Notes: generated by a model from the sequence alone, not told the origin. Counted from the first letter of the stretch, positions 16,697-23,967 are shown. The stretch is DNA of 28,514 bases from CAZKWG01 sp964615375 (GCA_964615375.1 CAZTOW010000081.1:1-28514); one strand, 5' to 3'. Numbers and translations: made by a program.

Positions 16697-17132
16697 CGGA
16701 GGCTCCAGATGGGGGACGGGTTGGGGTTCGTTCGTCCGATGCAAAAAGAATGCCATGGGGCTGATCTGTCAAGGTCAGGGAACGGATTGAGGCTCCTGGG
16801 TCGATTCTCTGTAGGAGAAACGCCGAGTGTCGAGCACTCGGCTCGGGATTGGATCGGGGCTGCGCCGGTGGCCGCACGCCCGCGTCTCGGCTCCTTGCAG
16901 CCCAGGATCGGACCGCTTCGACTGCGCGCACGGCCCGGGACTGGATCACCTCGGGGCTCGATGAGACGATCCGGCCCAGAGCCGCCCCCAGGGGCGATCC
17001 GATCTGGGTCCAATCGGGTTCGGCAGCCCTCGGGAGGGCGCCTTCGGGTAGCGAATTCTGGGATTTGCTGCGTTGTTCCATGTTGGTGCTCCTTGGCACG
17101 GCGCTTGCGTTCGGGCCGGGTCGGAGGTGTCC
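16697..17132. promoter_or_regulatory. divergent control region of the integrative element
   Basis: This 436-bp gap lies between the minus-strand recombinase operon and the plus-strand replication operon. It must carry both promoters. It contains the palindrome at 16822-16842, several scattered GGATCGG/CGATCC motifs, and a small GCCCTC-GG-GAGGGC inverted repeat at 17026-17039. I see no gene with coding character. It could also hold the attP-derived junction, but no att core can be defined from sequence alone. Confidence 0.5.
16822..16842. promoter_or_regulatory. 21-bp palindrome, candidate operator
   Basis: GCCGAGTG (16822-16829), a 5-nt centre TCGAG, and CACTCGGC (16835-16842) form perfect 8-bp arms. 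Its place between two divergent operons of a mobile element is where a repressor that switches between integration and replication would bind. No obvious repressor gene is present in the window. Confidence 0.55.
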
Positions 17133-17372
17133 ATGCCTGTGCAGCCCCGACGACTGCGCGTCGTGTTTCGACGCGCCCCTGACCCCGAACCCGAGCGCGT
17201 CCGCCACGAGGTGATCGACCTCGTCGCGCAGGGCCTGGCCTCGCGCGCGCTGACCGAGGCCCGTGCGGAGGCGGAGGCGCGCCTGGGTCGCCCGCTCCAG
17301 CACGAGCCCGAGCCGAGCGTGGAGCCGAGCCCGGTGAAGCGGATGATGCGCCGCGCGCTGGAGGGAGCATGA
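17133..17372 (+). CDS. small hypothetical protein of the replication operon
   Basis: This is a 79-aa basic protein. ATG at 17133 has GGAGG 5 nt upstream (17123-17127). It begins MPVQPRRLRVVFRRAP, continues with an amphipathic helix (VRHEVIDLVAQGLASRALTEAR) and ends in a Pro/Arg-rich tail. No family is recognised. It is the first gene of a plus-strand operon ending at the TubC_N-like gene. Its stop overlaps the next start (ATGA). Small basic proteins at this position in integrative elements are often DNA-binding accessory factors, but nothing in the sequence proves that here. Confidence 0.7.
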   Translation: MPVQPRRLRVVFRRAPDPEPERVRHEVIDLVAQGLASRALTEARAEAEARLGRPLQHEPEPSVEPSPVKRMMRRALEGA

Positions 17373-17608
17373 GCTCGCCCACGCTGCGCCTGGGGCTGGA
17401 GCAGCTCGCCGAGCCGGGCGGCGTGCAGGTGGACCTGCTGCTCTCGGCGCCGACGCTGGCCGGATCCTGGCCCGAGGGCGGGGGCCCGCGCCTGCTCATC
17501 GAGGAGCCCCCGACGACCCTCTGTCTCCGCTTCCTCCGCCAGGAGGACCTGCTGGCCTTTCAACACAACCTCGCGCACCTCGCGATCCCGAGCGGCCATC
17601 GCCGCTGA
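17369..17608 (+). CDS. small hypothetical protein of the replication operon
   Basis: This is a 79-aa protein coupled to the preceding gene by an ATGA overlap at 17369-17372. It is moderately acidic with alternating hydrophobic stretches (LRLGLEQLAEPGGVQVDLLL, RLLIEEPPTTLCLRFL) and ends in a short helix before IPSGHRR. It has no TM segment, no signal peptide and no recognised domain. Its stop codon overlaps the AAGGAG ribosome binding site of the primase-helicase gene, so expression is probably linked. The function is unknown. Confidence 0.7.
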   Translation: MSSPTLRLGLEQLAEPGGVQVDLLLSAPTLAGSWPEGGGPRLLIEEPPTTLCLRFLRQEDLLAFQHNLAHLAIPSGHRR

Positions 17609-17618
17609 AGGAGCTCCC

Positions 17619-19871
17619 ATGTCCCAGGACCCCAAGGCCCCACGAAACCCCCACGTCAAGCTCGACCGTCTCCGTGTCCGGGTCAGCCGCTTCGACAGCG
17701 AGAAGGACCGCTCGCCCCGCCTCTGGGAGGGTACGTTCGCCCGCCTCCTCGACGGCGGGCACCTGATCCGCCCAGAGAAGAAGGGAACACCCGCGTTCTC
17801 CGGCGCGACCTACAAGCCGGGCGCGAAGCGCGGCAACCGTGAGGTCGTCGAGGCCACGCTGCTGGTCTACGACTTCGGTTACCTCACCGCCGAGGACACC
17901 CAGAAGGTGAGCCGCCTGCTGCAGGGGCGGGCCTCGCTGGCCTACACGAGCTTCAGCCACCTGTCGGGCGGCCCGGACGACTGCTGCTTCCGCGTGCTGC
18001 TGCCGGTGACGCGCCCCATACAGCCCGACGAGTACAACGCGGTCTGGGAGGGGGGCTTCGCGGCGCTGGGCCGCCTGGCCGACCCGAAGACGCGTGACAT
18101 CGCCCGCCTCTGGTTCCTGCCCTCCTGTCCGCCCGAGCGCGCCGCCCTCGCCTGGGTGCGGGCCAGCGACGGGCTCGCGCTCGACGTGGACGCCATCCTC
18201 TCCTGGCAGCGGGATCGCGCCCGACAGGCGGCGCACAGCCAGCAGACGGCGCTTCAGCTTCAACCGTCCACGCTCGGAGAGGGCGAGCGCAACGCCGCGC
18301 TCACCAGCATGGCCGGGAGCCTGCGCCGCCGAGGGATGAGCGAGTCGGGGATCGTGGCCGCCCTGCGCGCGGAGAACGAGGCGCGCTGCGTGCCGCCGCT
18401 GCCTGAGGAGGAGGTGCTCGCCGTGGCGCGCTCGGTCTGCACCTACGAGCCGGGCAACCCGCTCATCCTGGCCAACCGCACCGACTACGGCAACGGCGAG
18501 CGCCTGGCCTGGTTCGCAAAGGACGATCTGCGCTTCGTCCACCCCTGGGAGCGCTGGCTGTGCTGGGACGGGCAGCGCTGGCGCGCGGACAGCGACAACC
18601 GCGTGTTCACGCGCGCGGCCTCCATGGTGCGCACGCTCGCCGCCCAGGCCGAGACCCTCGAGGACCCCGCCGAGCGTGACGCCCTGCGCCGACACGCCAT
18701 GATGTCGGAGAGCGTGGCGCGGCTGAGCTCCATGCTGCGCATCGCCGGCAACCTCCTCGCCGTCGCGCCGGAGGCCCTCGACCGCCAGCCCTGGCTGTTC
18801 AACGTGCAGAATGGGACGGTAGACCTGCGCACGGGCGAGCTCCGCCCCCACGATCGCGCGGACCTGCTCACGCAGCTCTCGGCGATCACCTACGCCCCCG
18901 ACGCGCCCTGCCCGCGCTGGGAGGCGTTCCTGGACCAGATCTTCGGCCACAACGAGAGCCTCGTCTCCTTCGTGCAGCGCGCCGTTGGCTACTCGCTGAC
19001 CGGGCTGGCGACCGAGCAGGTGCTGTTCCTCGCCATCGGCACGGGCCAGAACGGCAAGAGCACCTTCTTCGATCTCTTCCGGCGCCTGCTTGGGGAGTAC
19101 GCCACCAACGCCGAGTTCAACACCTTCCTCAAGCGCAGCGGCGACAGCGTGCGCAACGATCTGGCGCGGCTGGCGGGGGCCCGGGTGGTGAGCGCCAGCG
19201 AGCCCGAGCGCGGCAAGCCGCTGGCCGAGAGCCTGGTCAAGCAGCTCACGGGCGGGGACGCGGTGACCGTGCGCTTCCTCTTCAAGGAGTTCTTCGAGTT
19301 CCTGCCCACCTTCAAGGTGTGGTTGATGGCCAACCACCGGCCGATCATTCAGGGCTCGGACACGGGCATCTGGCGGCGGATCCGACTCATCCCCTTCGCG
19401 GTGACCATCCCCGAGGAGGCGCGCGACACGATGCTGCCCGCCCGGCTCACGGCCGAGCTGCCGGGCATCCTGGCCTGGGCCGTGCGCGGCTGTCTGCGCT
19501 GGCAGCAGGAGGGGCTCGGGCTGCCACCGGAGGTCCGGGAGGCGAACGCCGACTATCGCGAGGTCATGGACCCGCTGCCCGCCTTCCTGGAGGGCTTCTG
19601 CGAGGTGGGGCCTTTCCACACGGTCCTGGCTCGCGATCTGTACGAGGTGTACCTGCGCTGGTGCGAAGAGAGCGGAGAGGCGCCGCTCTCGCAGAAGGGC
19701 CTCGCCAACCGGCTCCAGGATCGGGGCTTCCGGCCCACCCGCGGCGTGCGCGGCGTGCGGGCCTGGCGCGGGCTTCGGCTACGGCGCTCCCCGCCGCCCG
19801 AGGCGGTGGAGCGGGCGCACGAGGAGGCCGACGAGGACGGGCTCTACGAAGAGGGCGAGGTGGAGTCATGA
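17619..19871 (+). CDS. P4/D5-type primase-helicase
   Basis: This is a 750-aa replication protein. ATG at 17619 has AAGGAG 5 nt upstream. Residues of about 75-195 resemble an archaeo-eukaryotic-type primase core (VVEATLLVYDFG, YTSFSH, FRVLLPVTRPI, RLWFLPSCP). Where active enzymes have a DxD metal site, this one has YDFG, so the second acid is missing. Residues of about 220-280 fit the PriCT-1 linker (ERNAALTSMAGSLRRRGMS). Residues of about 295-440 are the D5_N region. An SF3-type helicase ATPase follows, with Walker A GTGQNGKS at 474-481 and downstream VWLMANHRP and GIWRRIRLIPF motifs. Such proteins unwind and prime replication of phages, satellites and plasmids. The iteron cluster 3' of the operon is the likely target. 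Priming activity is doubtful given the altered metal site. Confidence 0.93.
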   Translation: MSQDPKAPRNPHVKLDRLRVRVSRFDSEKDRSPRLWEGTFARLLDGGHLIRPEKKGTPAFSGATYKPGAKRGNREVVEATLLVYDFGYLTAEDTQKVSRLLQGRASLAYTSFSHLSGGPDDCCFRVLLPVTRPIQPDEYNAVWEGGFAALGRLADPKTRDIARLWFLPSCPPERAALAWVRASDGLALDVDAILSWQRDRARQAAHSQQTALQLQPSTLGEGERNAALTSMAGSLRRRGMSESGIVAALRAENEARCVPPLPEEEVLAVARSVCTYEPGNPLILANRTDYGNGERLAWFAKDDLRFVHPWERWLCWDGQRWRADSDNRVFTRAASMVRTLAAQAETLEDPAERDALRRHAMMSESVARLSSMLRIAGNLLAVAPEALDRQPWLFNVQNGTVDLRTGELRPHDRADLLTQLSAITYAPDAPCPRWEAFLDQIFGHNESLVSFVQRAVGYSLTGLATEQVLFLAIGTGQNGKSTFFDLFRRLLGEYATNAEFNTFLKRSGDSVRNDLARLAGARVVSASEPERGKPLAESLVKQLTGGDAVTVRFLFKEFFEFLPTFKVWLMANHRPIIQGSDTGIWRRIRLIPFAVTIPEEARDTMLPARLTAELPGILAWAVRGCLRWQQEGLGLPPEVREANADYREVMDPLPAFLEGFCEVGPFHTVLARDLYEVYLRWCEESGEAPLSQKGLANRLQDRGFRPTRGVRGVRAWRGLRLRRSPPPEAVERAHEEADEDGLYEEGEVES

Positions 19872-20215
19872 GGTCCGCGCTGCTGGCCGCCCTCGACGAG
19901 GCGGGGGTGACGCTCTGGCGGGAGGGCGAGGCGCTGTGCTACCGCGCGCCCTGCGGGGCGATCACGCCCGAGCTCCGGGAGGCGATGCGCGAGGCCCGCG
20001 CGGAGCTGGTGGTGGCCGTCGAGGCGCGCGGGGGCGTCTGGCTGCCCGAGGCGCGAAGCCACTGGCCCGCCCAGCTTCGCCGGGAGTTCGAGGCCCAGGC
20101 GGAGAAGCTGAGCATGGACGCGCGGTTGTCGCCGGCCGAGGTGGAGCGGCGGGCGCGGGCCTGCGCCTGCCAGGTGTGGTGGCGGCGGCGGGTTGGAGAG
20201 GAGGAGCCAGGGTAG
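19868..20215 (+). CDS. small protein with TubC N-terminal-like docking domain
   Basis: This is a 115-aa protein. ATG at 19868 overlaps the primase stop (ATGA). The first 60 residues read LLAALDEAGVTLWREGEAL, CYRAPCGAITPELREAM and AELVVAVEA. That is the pattern of the TubC_N domain (L...G..L...G..L....P.G.LTPEL...L...K.ELL), first known as a docking domain in myxobacterial NRPS/PKS enzymes and also common as stand-alone proteins beside phage-type primases. The second half is helical and basic and has two Cys (ACACQVWWRRR). Here it is probably a replication accessory or adaptor that binds a partner through the docking fold, not a natural-product enzyme. The domain assignment is from motif memory; the role is inferred. 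Confidence 0.7.
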   Translation: MRSALLAALDEAGVTLWREGEALCYRAPCGAITPELREAMREARAELVVAVEARGGVWLPEARSHWPAQLRREFEAQAEKLSMDARLSPAEVERRARACACQVWWRRRVGEEEPG

Positions 20216-20673
20216 GAGGCGGATCCTGGGGGAGGGGAGGCGGCGCGCGTAGGGGTAGATGTGCGCGCGCCGCCGATCCATCCGTCGTAACGGTCGCATC
20301 CGTCACTCTCTTCGGTGTCGGGCGGGTTCTGGGGGAGGGTGACGCTTGCGACGCTTGGGGTCATCCGTCGCGGCAGGGAGCCGGAGCGCGGGGGAGGCGC
20401 GCGGAGCGAGCGGGTGAAGAGGAGATAACCCGTTGCGCGGGCTGTCGAGGGGTTATGTTGGGGGTGTGGCGGAGGGTGAGGTGTGGCAGAGGCAGTGGCG
20501 CGACGGATGGGGACGGATGCGACGGATCGGCAGGGGAGGGGGAGAGGGGGAGAAGAAGGCGGACAGGTGACGGATGCGACGGATGCGACGGGTGTTCGAG
20601 GGCGCGCTGCATGTTGTGATGTGCTGCGCGCCTGAGCTGGAGGGACAGCTCTTCTGAGCCCCCTTGACCGAGC
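20216..20673. other. iteron cluster, candidate replication origin
   Basis: This non-coding region downstream of the replication operon carries repeats of a 9-mer close to CGACGGATG. On the minus strand they lie at 20279-20287, within 20293-20306, and at 20362-20370. On the plus strand they lie at 20501-20509, 20511-20519, 20520-20528, 20568-20576, 20577-20585 and 20586-20594, the last three in exact 9-bp tandem. The outer copies form a perfect 14-bp inverted repeat (20293-20306 with 20567-20580). Between the two groups is an AT-richer 7-bp inverted repeat, ATAACCC at 20425-20431 with GGGTTAT at 20450-20456. Iterons around a more easily melted centre, next to an SF3 helicase gene, are the hallmark of an origin. 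Confidence 0.65.
20634..20651. terminator. small hairpin after the frameshifted lipoprotein gene
   Basis: GAGCTG-GAGGGA-CAGCTC can form a 6-bp stem with a 6-nt loop. It lies 23 nt past the minus-strand stop at 20674. On the plus strand it is followed by TTCT only, and on the minus strand there is no T run, so terminator function is weakly supported. Confidence 0.25.
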
Positions 20674-21212
20674 TCACGGCGAGCAGCCTTCGGGCCTCTC
20701 CCCCCACCACATCCAGAAGGACCCGGTGTCGTCGGTGCTACAGTACTGAGGGGAGTCCGTGTATCCGAGCACGGCCACGAGAGCGCCGCTGTCGTCGAAG
20801 TAGTAGCTGTCCGAGTGGAGGGGACAGGCGCAGGTGAGCACCTGGACGGAGCCGCAGGTGTCGGTGACGAAGGAGCACCCCGTGTCGGGGCACCCTGCCT
20901 GGTCGGCCTCAACCTCGGCCTGCGTCGGGCAGTCGCCAAGACGCGACCCCCGGTCGCGCCTTGGCGCTTTCTTGCTGGTCGATAGCTCACAGTCGGGCGA
21001 TTCCAGGGGTTCGTGTATTGGTTGGCACGTCAACGCCCGACTGCTGTCGCTATCTCCCCGCCATCGCGAGCGAAGCGCGTATTGATAACGCGCCCCGCTC
21101 GTGATGGCTCCCCGCGGCACCAGGCAGAGAGCGAAGCCACACACTCGCCCTCCTTGTCATCGCAGGCGGCGAGCATCACCGAGGGGAGAAGGAGAGGAGC
21201 AAGACGGCGCAT
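20674..21212 (-). pseudogene. Cys-rich lipoprotein, apparently frameshifted
   Basis: A good start at 21212 (ATG with GGAGGA about 7 nt upstream) encodes a lipoprotein signal, MRRLAPLLLPSVMLAAC, followed by DDKEGEC. This frame stops at 21030 after 60 residues. A second frame, open from 21144 to 20674, continues with a Cys-rich sequence (GDCPTQAEVEADQAGCPDTG, CACPLHSDSYYF, ending GERPEGCSP). That sequence looks like the mature part of the same protein but lacks a signal of its own. The simplest reading is one gene of about 178 codons with a frameshift between about 21144 and 21030. It lies 19 nt after the nuclease-like gene on the same strand. A sequencing error or a true short lipoprotein plus a second ORF remain possible. 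Confidence 0.6.
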
Positions 21213-21231
21213 GGATGATCCTCCTCCTACG

Positions 21232-21813
21232 TCAGGGCGTGGCCGCGGTCCCGCTGAGCGCGGCCCGCACCCGGTCACGCAGCTCGGCGTGGTCACAGCT
21301 CGTGGTCAGGCGCTCGATCGCCGCCAGCCCGACGGATTTCTGTGCGCCGAAGGCCTGATCGATGCGTGTCGTGGGCAGCACCCAGAACCGCCAGCGCGTG
21401 ACGTCGAGCGGCGACACCGCGCGATCCTGCTCGGGCCACAGGCAGAAGACGTACACATCGGCCGAGCGGCCGGGGGTGTAGCGGTAGGCGTTGGTCTTCG
21501 GATCGTAGGCTTGCTTCCGAGCGATGTCGAAGGTGATCCGAGATGGCCGGGTCTGCGCCCAGGACTGCACGTAGGCGCCTGCCTTGACCTCGACGCCGTG
21601 CCCCTCGAAGACGTGATCCACAGCGTCCCACTCCACGCGGAGCGTGAGGTCAATCCCTAGGAGCGTGCCGACCACGTACTCCGCGAAGATCGGCCGGACG
21701 GTGTTGCAGTGGAGATCGGAGTAGGCCCAGCGCCAGAAGTGCTCCACGGTGTGACCTGCGAGAGCAGGGATCTCTTCCTGGGCGCGAAGCGGCCTGTGTG
21801 TCTCGACGGGCAT
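21232..21813 (-). CDS. PD-(D/E)xK nuclease-like protein
   Basis: This is a 193-aa protein. ATG at 21811-21813 has GGGAGG 6 nt upstream. The N-terminal helix contains Glu45 (RPIFAEYVVGTLLG). Asp63 or Asp66 lies in VEWDAVDHVFEG, and the core is Glu75-x-Lys77 in HGVEVKAGAYVQSW. This order (E...D...ExK) matches restriction-endonuclease-like folds. Later come RSADVYVFCLWPEQD and a final region, VTRWRFWVLPTTRIDQ, seen in conserved hypothetical proteins with this fold. It is probably a DNA nuclease, either a defence component or a stand-alone restriction enzyme, but no methyltransferase or helicase partner is adjacent. The frame is open to 21930 upstream, but that extension lacks coding character. 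The lipoprotein gene follows closely on the same strand. Confidence 0.7.
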   Translation of the reverse strand: MPVETHRPLRAQEEIPALAGHTVEHFWRWAYSDLHCNTVRPIFAEYVVGTLLGIDLTLRVEWDAVDHVFEGHGVEVKAGAYVQSWAQTRPSRITFDIARKQAYDPKTNAYRYTPGRSADVYVFCLWPEQDRAVSPLDVTRWRFWVLPTTRIDQAFGAQKSVGLAAIERLTTSCDHAELRDRVRAALSGTAATP

Positions 21814-22516
21814 GTACGTCCTCCCTCTGATCCTCGTCACGGAGCATGTAGGCCCATGGGCCCGCGCCCGCCACCTCGGACCGCGGCCGAACCCTGGCGC
21901 TGGGGGGCTTCGGTGGTGCGACGAGGTCATCGCCTATGCCGCGCGCTACCAGGAGCTCGCCGGGCACGACGACCCCTGGGAGATCCTCCTCCTCGATCGC
22001 CTGGCCAGCCTCGCCCGCATCCCCCGAAACGACCGCGGGCTGGGCACCGACGGCGCAGCGCTCGCCACCAACCCCCACCGCCTCGCCCAGGCTGTGCAGT
22101 CCGTCCGAACCCTCCGCGCCGTCGCCGCCGAGGGGGCGCCCGATCCAGACCTCGCTCGCCGCGTCGTGATCGAGGTCTTTGGCGACGACCTCAACGGTGG
22201 CCCCCTGGGCGCCGGGGCGACCCTGCTGGAGGCGCTCCGCTCCCCCTCCGATCCCGCCGAGCCGCGCGCTCGCCTCGACGAGCTCCTCGCCCTGCTGGAA
22301 GCCCTCCAGGAGATCGCCGCGAAGGAGGCTGCCCAGGCCGATCAGGCCGTCTTGGAGTCCCGGCTTCTGCCCGCCGAGAGCGTCGCACGCGCCCTGGAGC
22401 GCTACGAGCGGCACCTCCAGCACCAGCTGCTCGGCGCCGTGCGCGAGCTGGAGAAGATCCAGGCCAGGCGCAGGATCCTCGCGGCGTTACGCGGTGCCTG
22501 GGAGGGCAGGCGCTGA
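21812..22516 (+). CDS. hypothetical protein with RYERHLQ C-terminal motif, copy 1
   Basis: This frame has 234 residues, and its first ATG shares the CATG tetramer with the divergent nuclease start. No ribosome binding site is visible there, so the true start is uncertain and the 5' end may be truncated. The first 40 residues look unreliable. From about residue 36 the sequence is helical (WCDEVIAYAARYQEL, DPWEILLLDRLASLARI). It ends in RALERYERHLQHQLLGAVRE followed by LEKIQARRRIL. This end recalls the (I)RYE.HL.R.L..AL.ELE..Q..R motif I associate with abundant, functionally unknown proteins of myxobacteria and planctomycetes. A second copy of the motif lies at 23029-23110. The function is unknown. 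Confidence 0.5.
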   Translation: MYVLPLILVTEHVGPWARARHLGPRPNPGAGGLRWCDEVIAYAARYQELAGHDDPWEILLLDRLASLARIPRNDRGLGTDGAALATNPHRLAQAVQSVRTLRAVAAEGAPDPDLARRVVIEVFGDDLNGGPLGAGATLLEALRSPSDPAEPRARLDELLALLEALQEIAAKEAAQADQAVLESRLLPAESVARALERYERHLQHQLLGAVRELEKIQARRRILAALRGAWEGRR

Positions 22517-22533
22517 GCCGAACCCAGCAGCCA

Positions 22534-22547
22534 TTCCCCCGGGGGAA
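22534..22547. repeat. TTCCCCCGGGGGAA palindrome, copy 1
   Basis: This is a perfect 14-bp palindrome located just 3' of the RYERHLQ copy-1 gene and just 3' (on the other strand) of the first small helical paralog. The same palindrome recurs at 24127-24140. It could be a protein-binding site or a short bidirectional stem. Confidence 0.5.
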
Positions 22548-22563
22548 CAGGCCCGCGCCGTGT

Positions 22564-22878
22564 TCACATCGGCAGCCTCCCTCGCGCCGCAAGGTCATCG
22601 ACGAAGGCCATCGCCTGTTGCAGCGCGTCGGACTCGGTCGTCTCCAGGGCCCGCGTCAGCTGGAACGCCACCACCTGATCCCGTCGTTCCGCGACCTGGG
22701 CCGCCAACCGCGACATCGCCGCGGTGGCCCCCTGGCGCGTCGCCGTGTCCAGCGTCTCCTGGAGCCCGGCCAGCGTCGCCAGGTCCTGCGCCAACCGCGC
22801 GTCCTCCGGGCGCACGACGACCGCAGCAGGCCGCAGACCGGCGCCGAGGAGGGTGAGAAGCTGGGAGCGAGCGTCCAC
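22564..22878 (-). CDS. small helical protein, paralog 1
   Basis: This is a 104-aa protein with GTG start at 22876-22878. It is almost entirely helical with no signal peptide or Cys. The core RPEDARLAQDLATLAGLQET, then ATRQGATAAMSRLAAQVAER, aligns with the proteins at 23653-23967 and 23235-23489 and with the pseudogene at 24862-25175. The shared pattern is ARLA..L..L...L..A...GD...ARL..LV..R. No family name is known to me. The repeated occurrence within 2.6 kb shows local duplication. A small coiled-coil regulator or toxin-antitoxin-like function is possible but unsupported. Confidence 0.55.
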   Translation of the reverse strand: MDARSQLLTLLGAGLRPAAVVVRPEDARLAQDLATLAGLQETLDTATRQGATAAMSRLAAQVAERRDQVVAFQLTRALETTESDALQQAMAFVDDLAARGRLPM

Positions 22879-22933
22879 AAGCGGAGGCTACTCGGGCCCG
22901 CGAGAGGCGGCAAGAGGCCGGGAGAAACAGCCT

Positions 22934-23380
22934 ATGTGTCCGGGGCCAGACGGGGACGGCGGGGGACATTGGGGGGACGGGGGGGCGTTCGAGGCGCGGC
23001 TCTTGCCGGGGGAGATGCCTTTGAGAGCGTTGGAGCGGTACGAGCGGCATCTTCAACGGGAACGGCTCGGGGCGGTGAGGGAGCTGGAGAGGGCCGTCGG
23101 GAGGAGGAGGCTCGTGGAGGCGCTGCGGGAAGCTCTGGAGGCGTTGATCGTTCTTCTCGACCCCTGGGGCCGCCCTCGCGCTCAGGTACTTACTTCACGT
23201 CATGAAAGGGCGCCGCGTCACCATCGGCAGGCCCCTACGCCTGCTCCATCGCCATTCGCGCCGCCACAATCGCCGGATGCCGCTCCAGCGCCGCCATCGT
23301 CACGCTCCCGTCCGACTGCTGGTCCACCTCCCGCCGCGCCTCCATCACGCGCCCCTGCTGAGCGTGCCGCAGCAGCGTGA
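22934..23380 (+). CDS. hypothetical protein with RYERHLQ motif, copy 2 (fragment)
   Basis: The frame starting at ATG 22934 gives MCPGPDGDGGGHWGDGGAFE, then LLPGEMPLRALERYERHLQR and GAVRELERAVGRRRLVEAL. This closely matches the last 55 residues of the frame ending at 22516, so it is a second, shorter copy lacking most of the N-terminal part. After about 23190 the frame becomes Pro/Ala/Arg-rich and runs antisense to helical paralog 2, so the real end may lie earlier. A decayed duplicate or a short stand-alone protein are both possible. Confidence 0.45.
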   Translation: MCPGPDGDGGGHWGDGGAFEARLLPGEMPLRALERYERHLQRERLGAVRELERAVGRRRLVEALREALEALIVLLDPWGRPRAQVLTSRHERAPRHHRQAPTPAPSPFAPPQSPDAAPAPPSSRSRPTAGPPPAAPPSRAPAERAAAA

Positions 23381-23489
23381 GCCGACCAGCGAGGCTCGTG
23401 TCGCCCTCACGCTCGGCCCTGGCGAGGCTCAGGTCGAGGCGGGCGAACTGCGCGGGCTCGTCATGCAGGCAGGCGTCACCGGACCTCAT
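23235..23489 (-). CDS. small helical protein, paralog 2
   Basis: This is an 84-aa frame. Its core, FARLDLSLARAEREGDTSLA, then GRLTLLRHAQQGRVMEARRE, aligns with the helical paralogs at 22564-22878 and 23653-23967, and it is followed by a longer C-terminal helix (VTMAALERHPAIVAARMAME). The N-terminus (MRSGDACLHDE) differs and has no clear ribosome binding site, so the start is uncertain and the gene may be 5'-truncated. The function is unknown. Confidence 0.45.
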   Translation of the reverse strand: MRSGDACLHDEPAQFARLDLSLARAEREGDTSLAGRLTLLRHAQQGRVMEARREVDQQSDGSVTMAALERHPAIVAARMAMEQA

Positions 23490-23652
23490 CGGCGCCGGAA
23501 TCGGACAAGGCGTGGCAGCGCGTCGCCGACCCGGTCAGGCCCCTCCTGGCCATGGACGGCCCCCAGGTGACCGGCCCACGGAAGAGGAGGGCGCCGCTAC
23601 CTCCAAGGGCCCGACGCCACGGTGGGCTGCGTCCTCGATCCGGGCCGCCCCG

Positions 23653-23967
23653 CTACAACCGACCGCACGCCTCATCCGACAGCAGCAGCTCCAGGGCGCG
23701 TCGAACCTCCTCCGGCTCGCCCTCCGGCATCACCGCCCGCTGTGACGCCGCCAACCGATCCCGCCGCGCAGCCACCAGCACGGCGAGGCGAGCACCCCCG
23801 CGCGCATCCCCCTGCGCGTCGGCCTGTGCCAACCGCTGCTTCAGCTCCGCAAGCACCCCGACCTCATGGGCCAGCCGCGTGTCCTCGGGCGAAGCCACCA
23901 CAGGGGGGCCCGACGCCCGCCCGATGGGCGCCAGCAGAGCGAGGGCAGCGGTGCGAGCGGCGGTCAT
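23653..23967 (-). CDS. small helical protein, paralog 3
   Basis: This is a 104-aa frame with ATG at 23965-23967. It runs MTAARTAALALLAPIGRASG, SPEDTRLAHEVGVLAELKQR, then ADAQGDARGGARLAVLVAAR. Length and pattern match paralog 1, including the PED.RLA entry to the first long helix. The sequence upstream of the start reads CCTCC instead of GGAGG on the coding strand, so translation initiation is not explained by a normal Shine-Dalgarno site. There is no signal peptide. The function is unknown. Confidence 0.55.
   Translation of the reverse strand: MTAARTAALALLAPIGRASGPPVVASPEDTRLAHEVGVLAELKQRLAQADAQGDARGGARLAVLVAARRDRLAASQRAVMPEGEPEEVRRALELLLSDEACGRL

Noticed and set aside
17496..19619. 707-residue minus-strand frame opposite the primase-helicase
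   Set aside because: It is an antisense shadow. The plus-strand gene has clear Walker and primase motifs and a proper ribosome binding site.
20279..20594. CRISPR-like array
   Set aside because: The repeats are only about 9 bp, change orientation and lack uniform spacers. They fit iterons better, and no cas gene is present.
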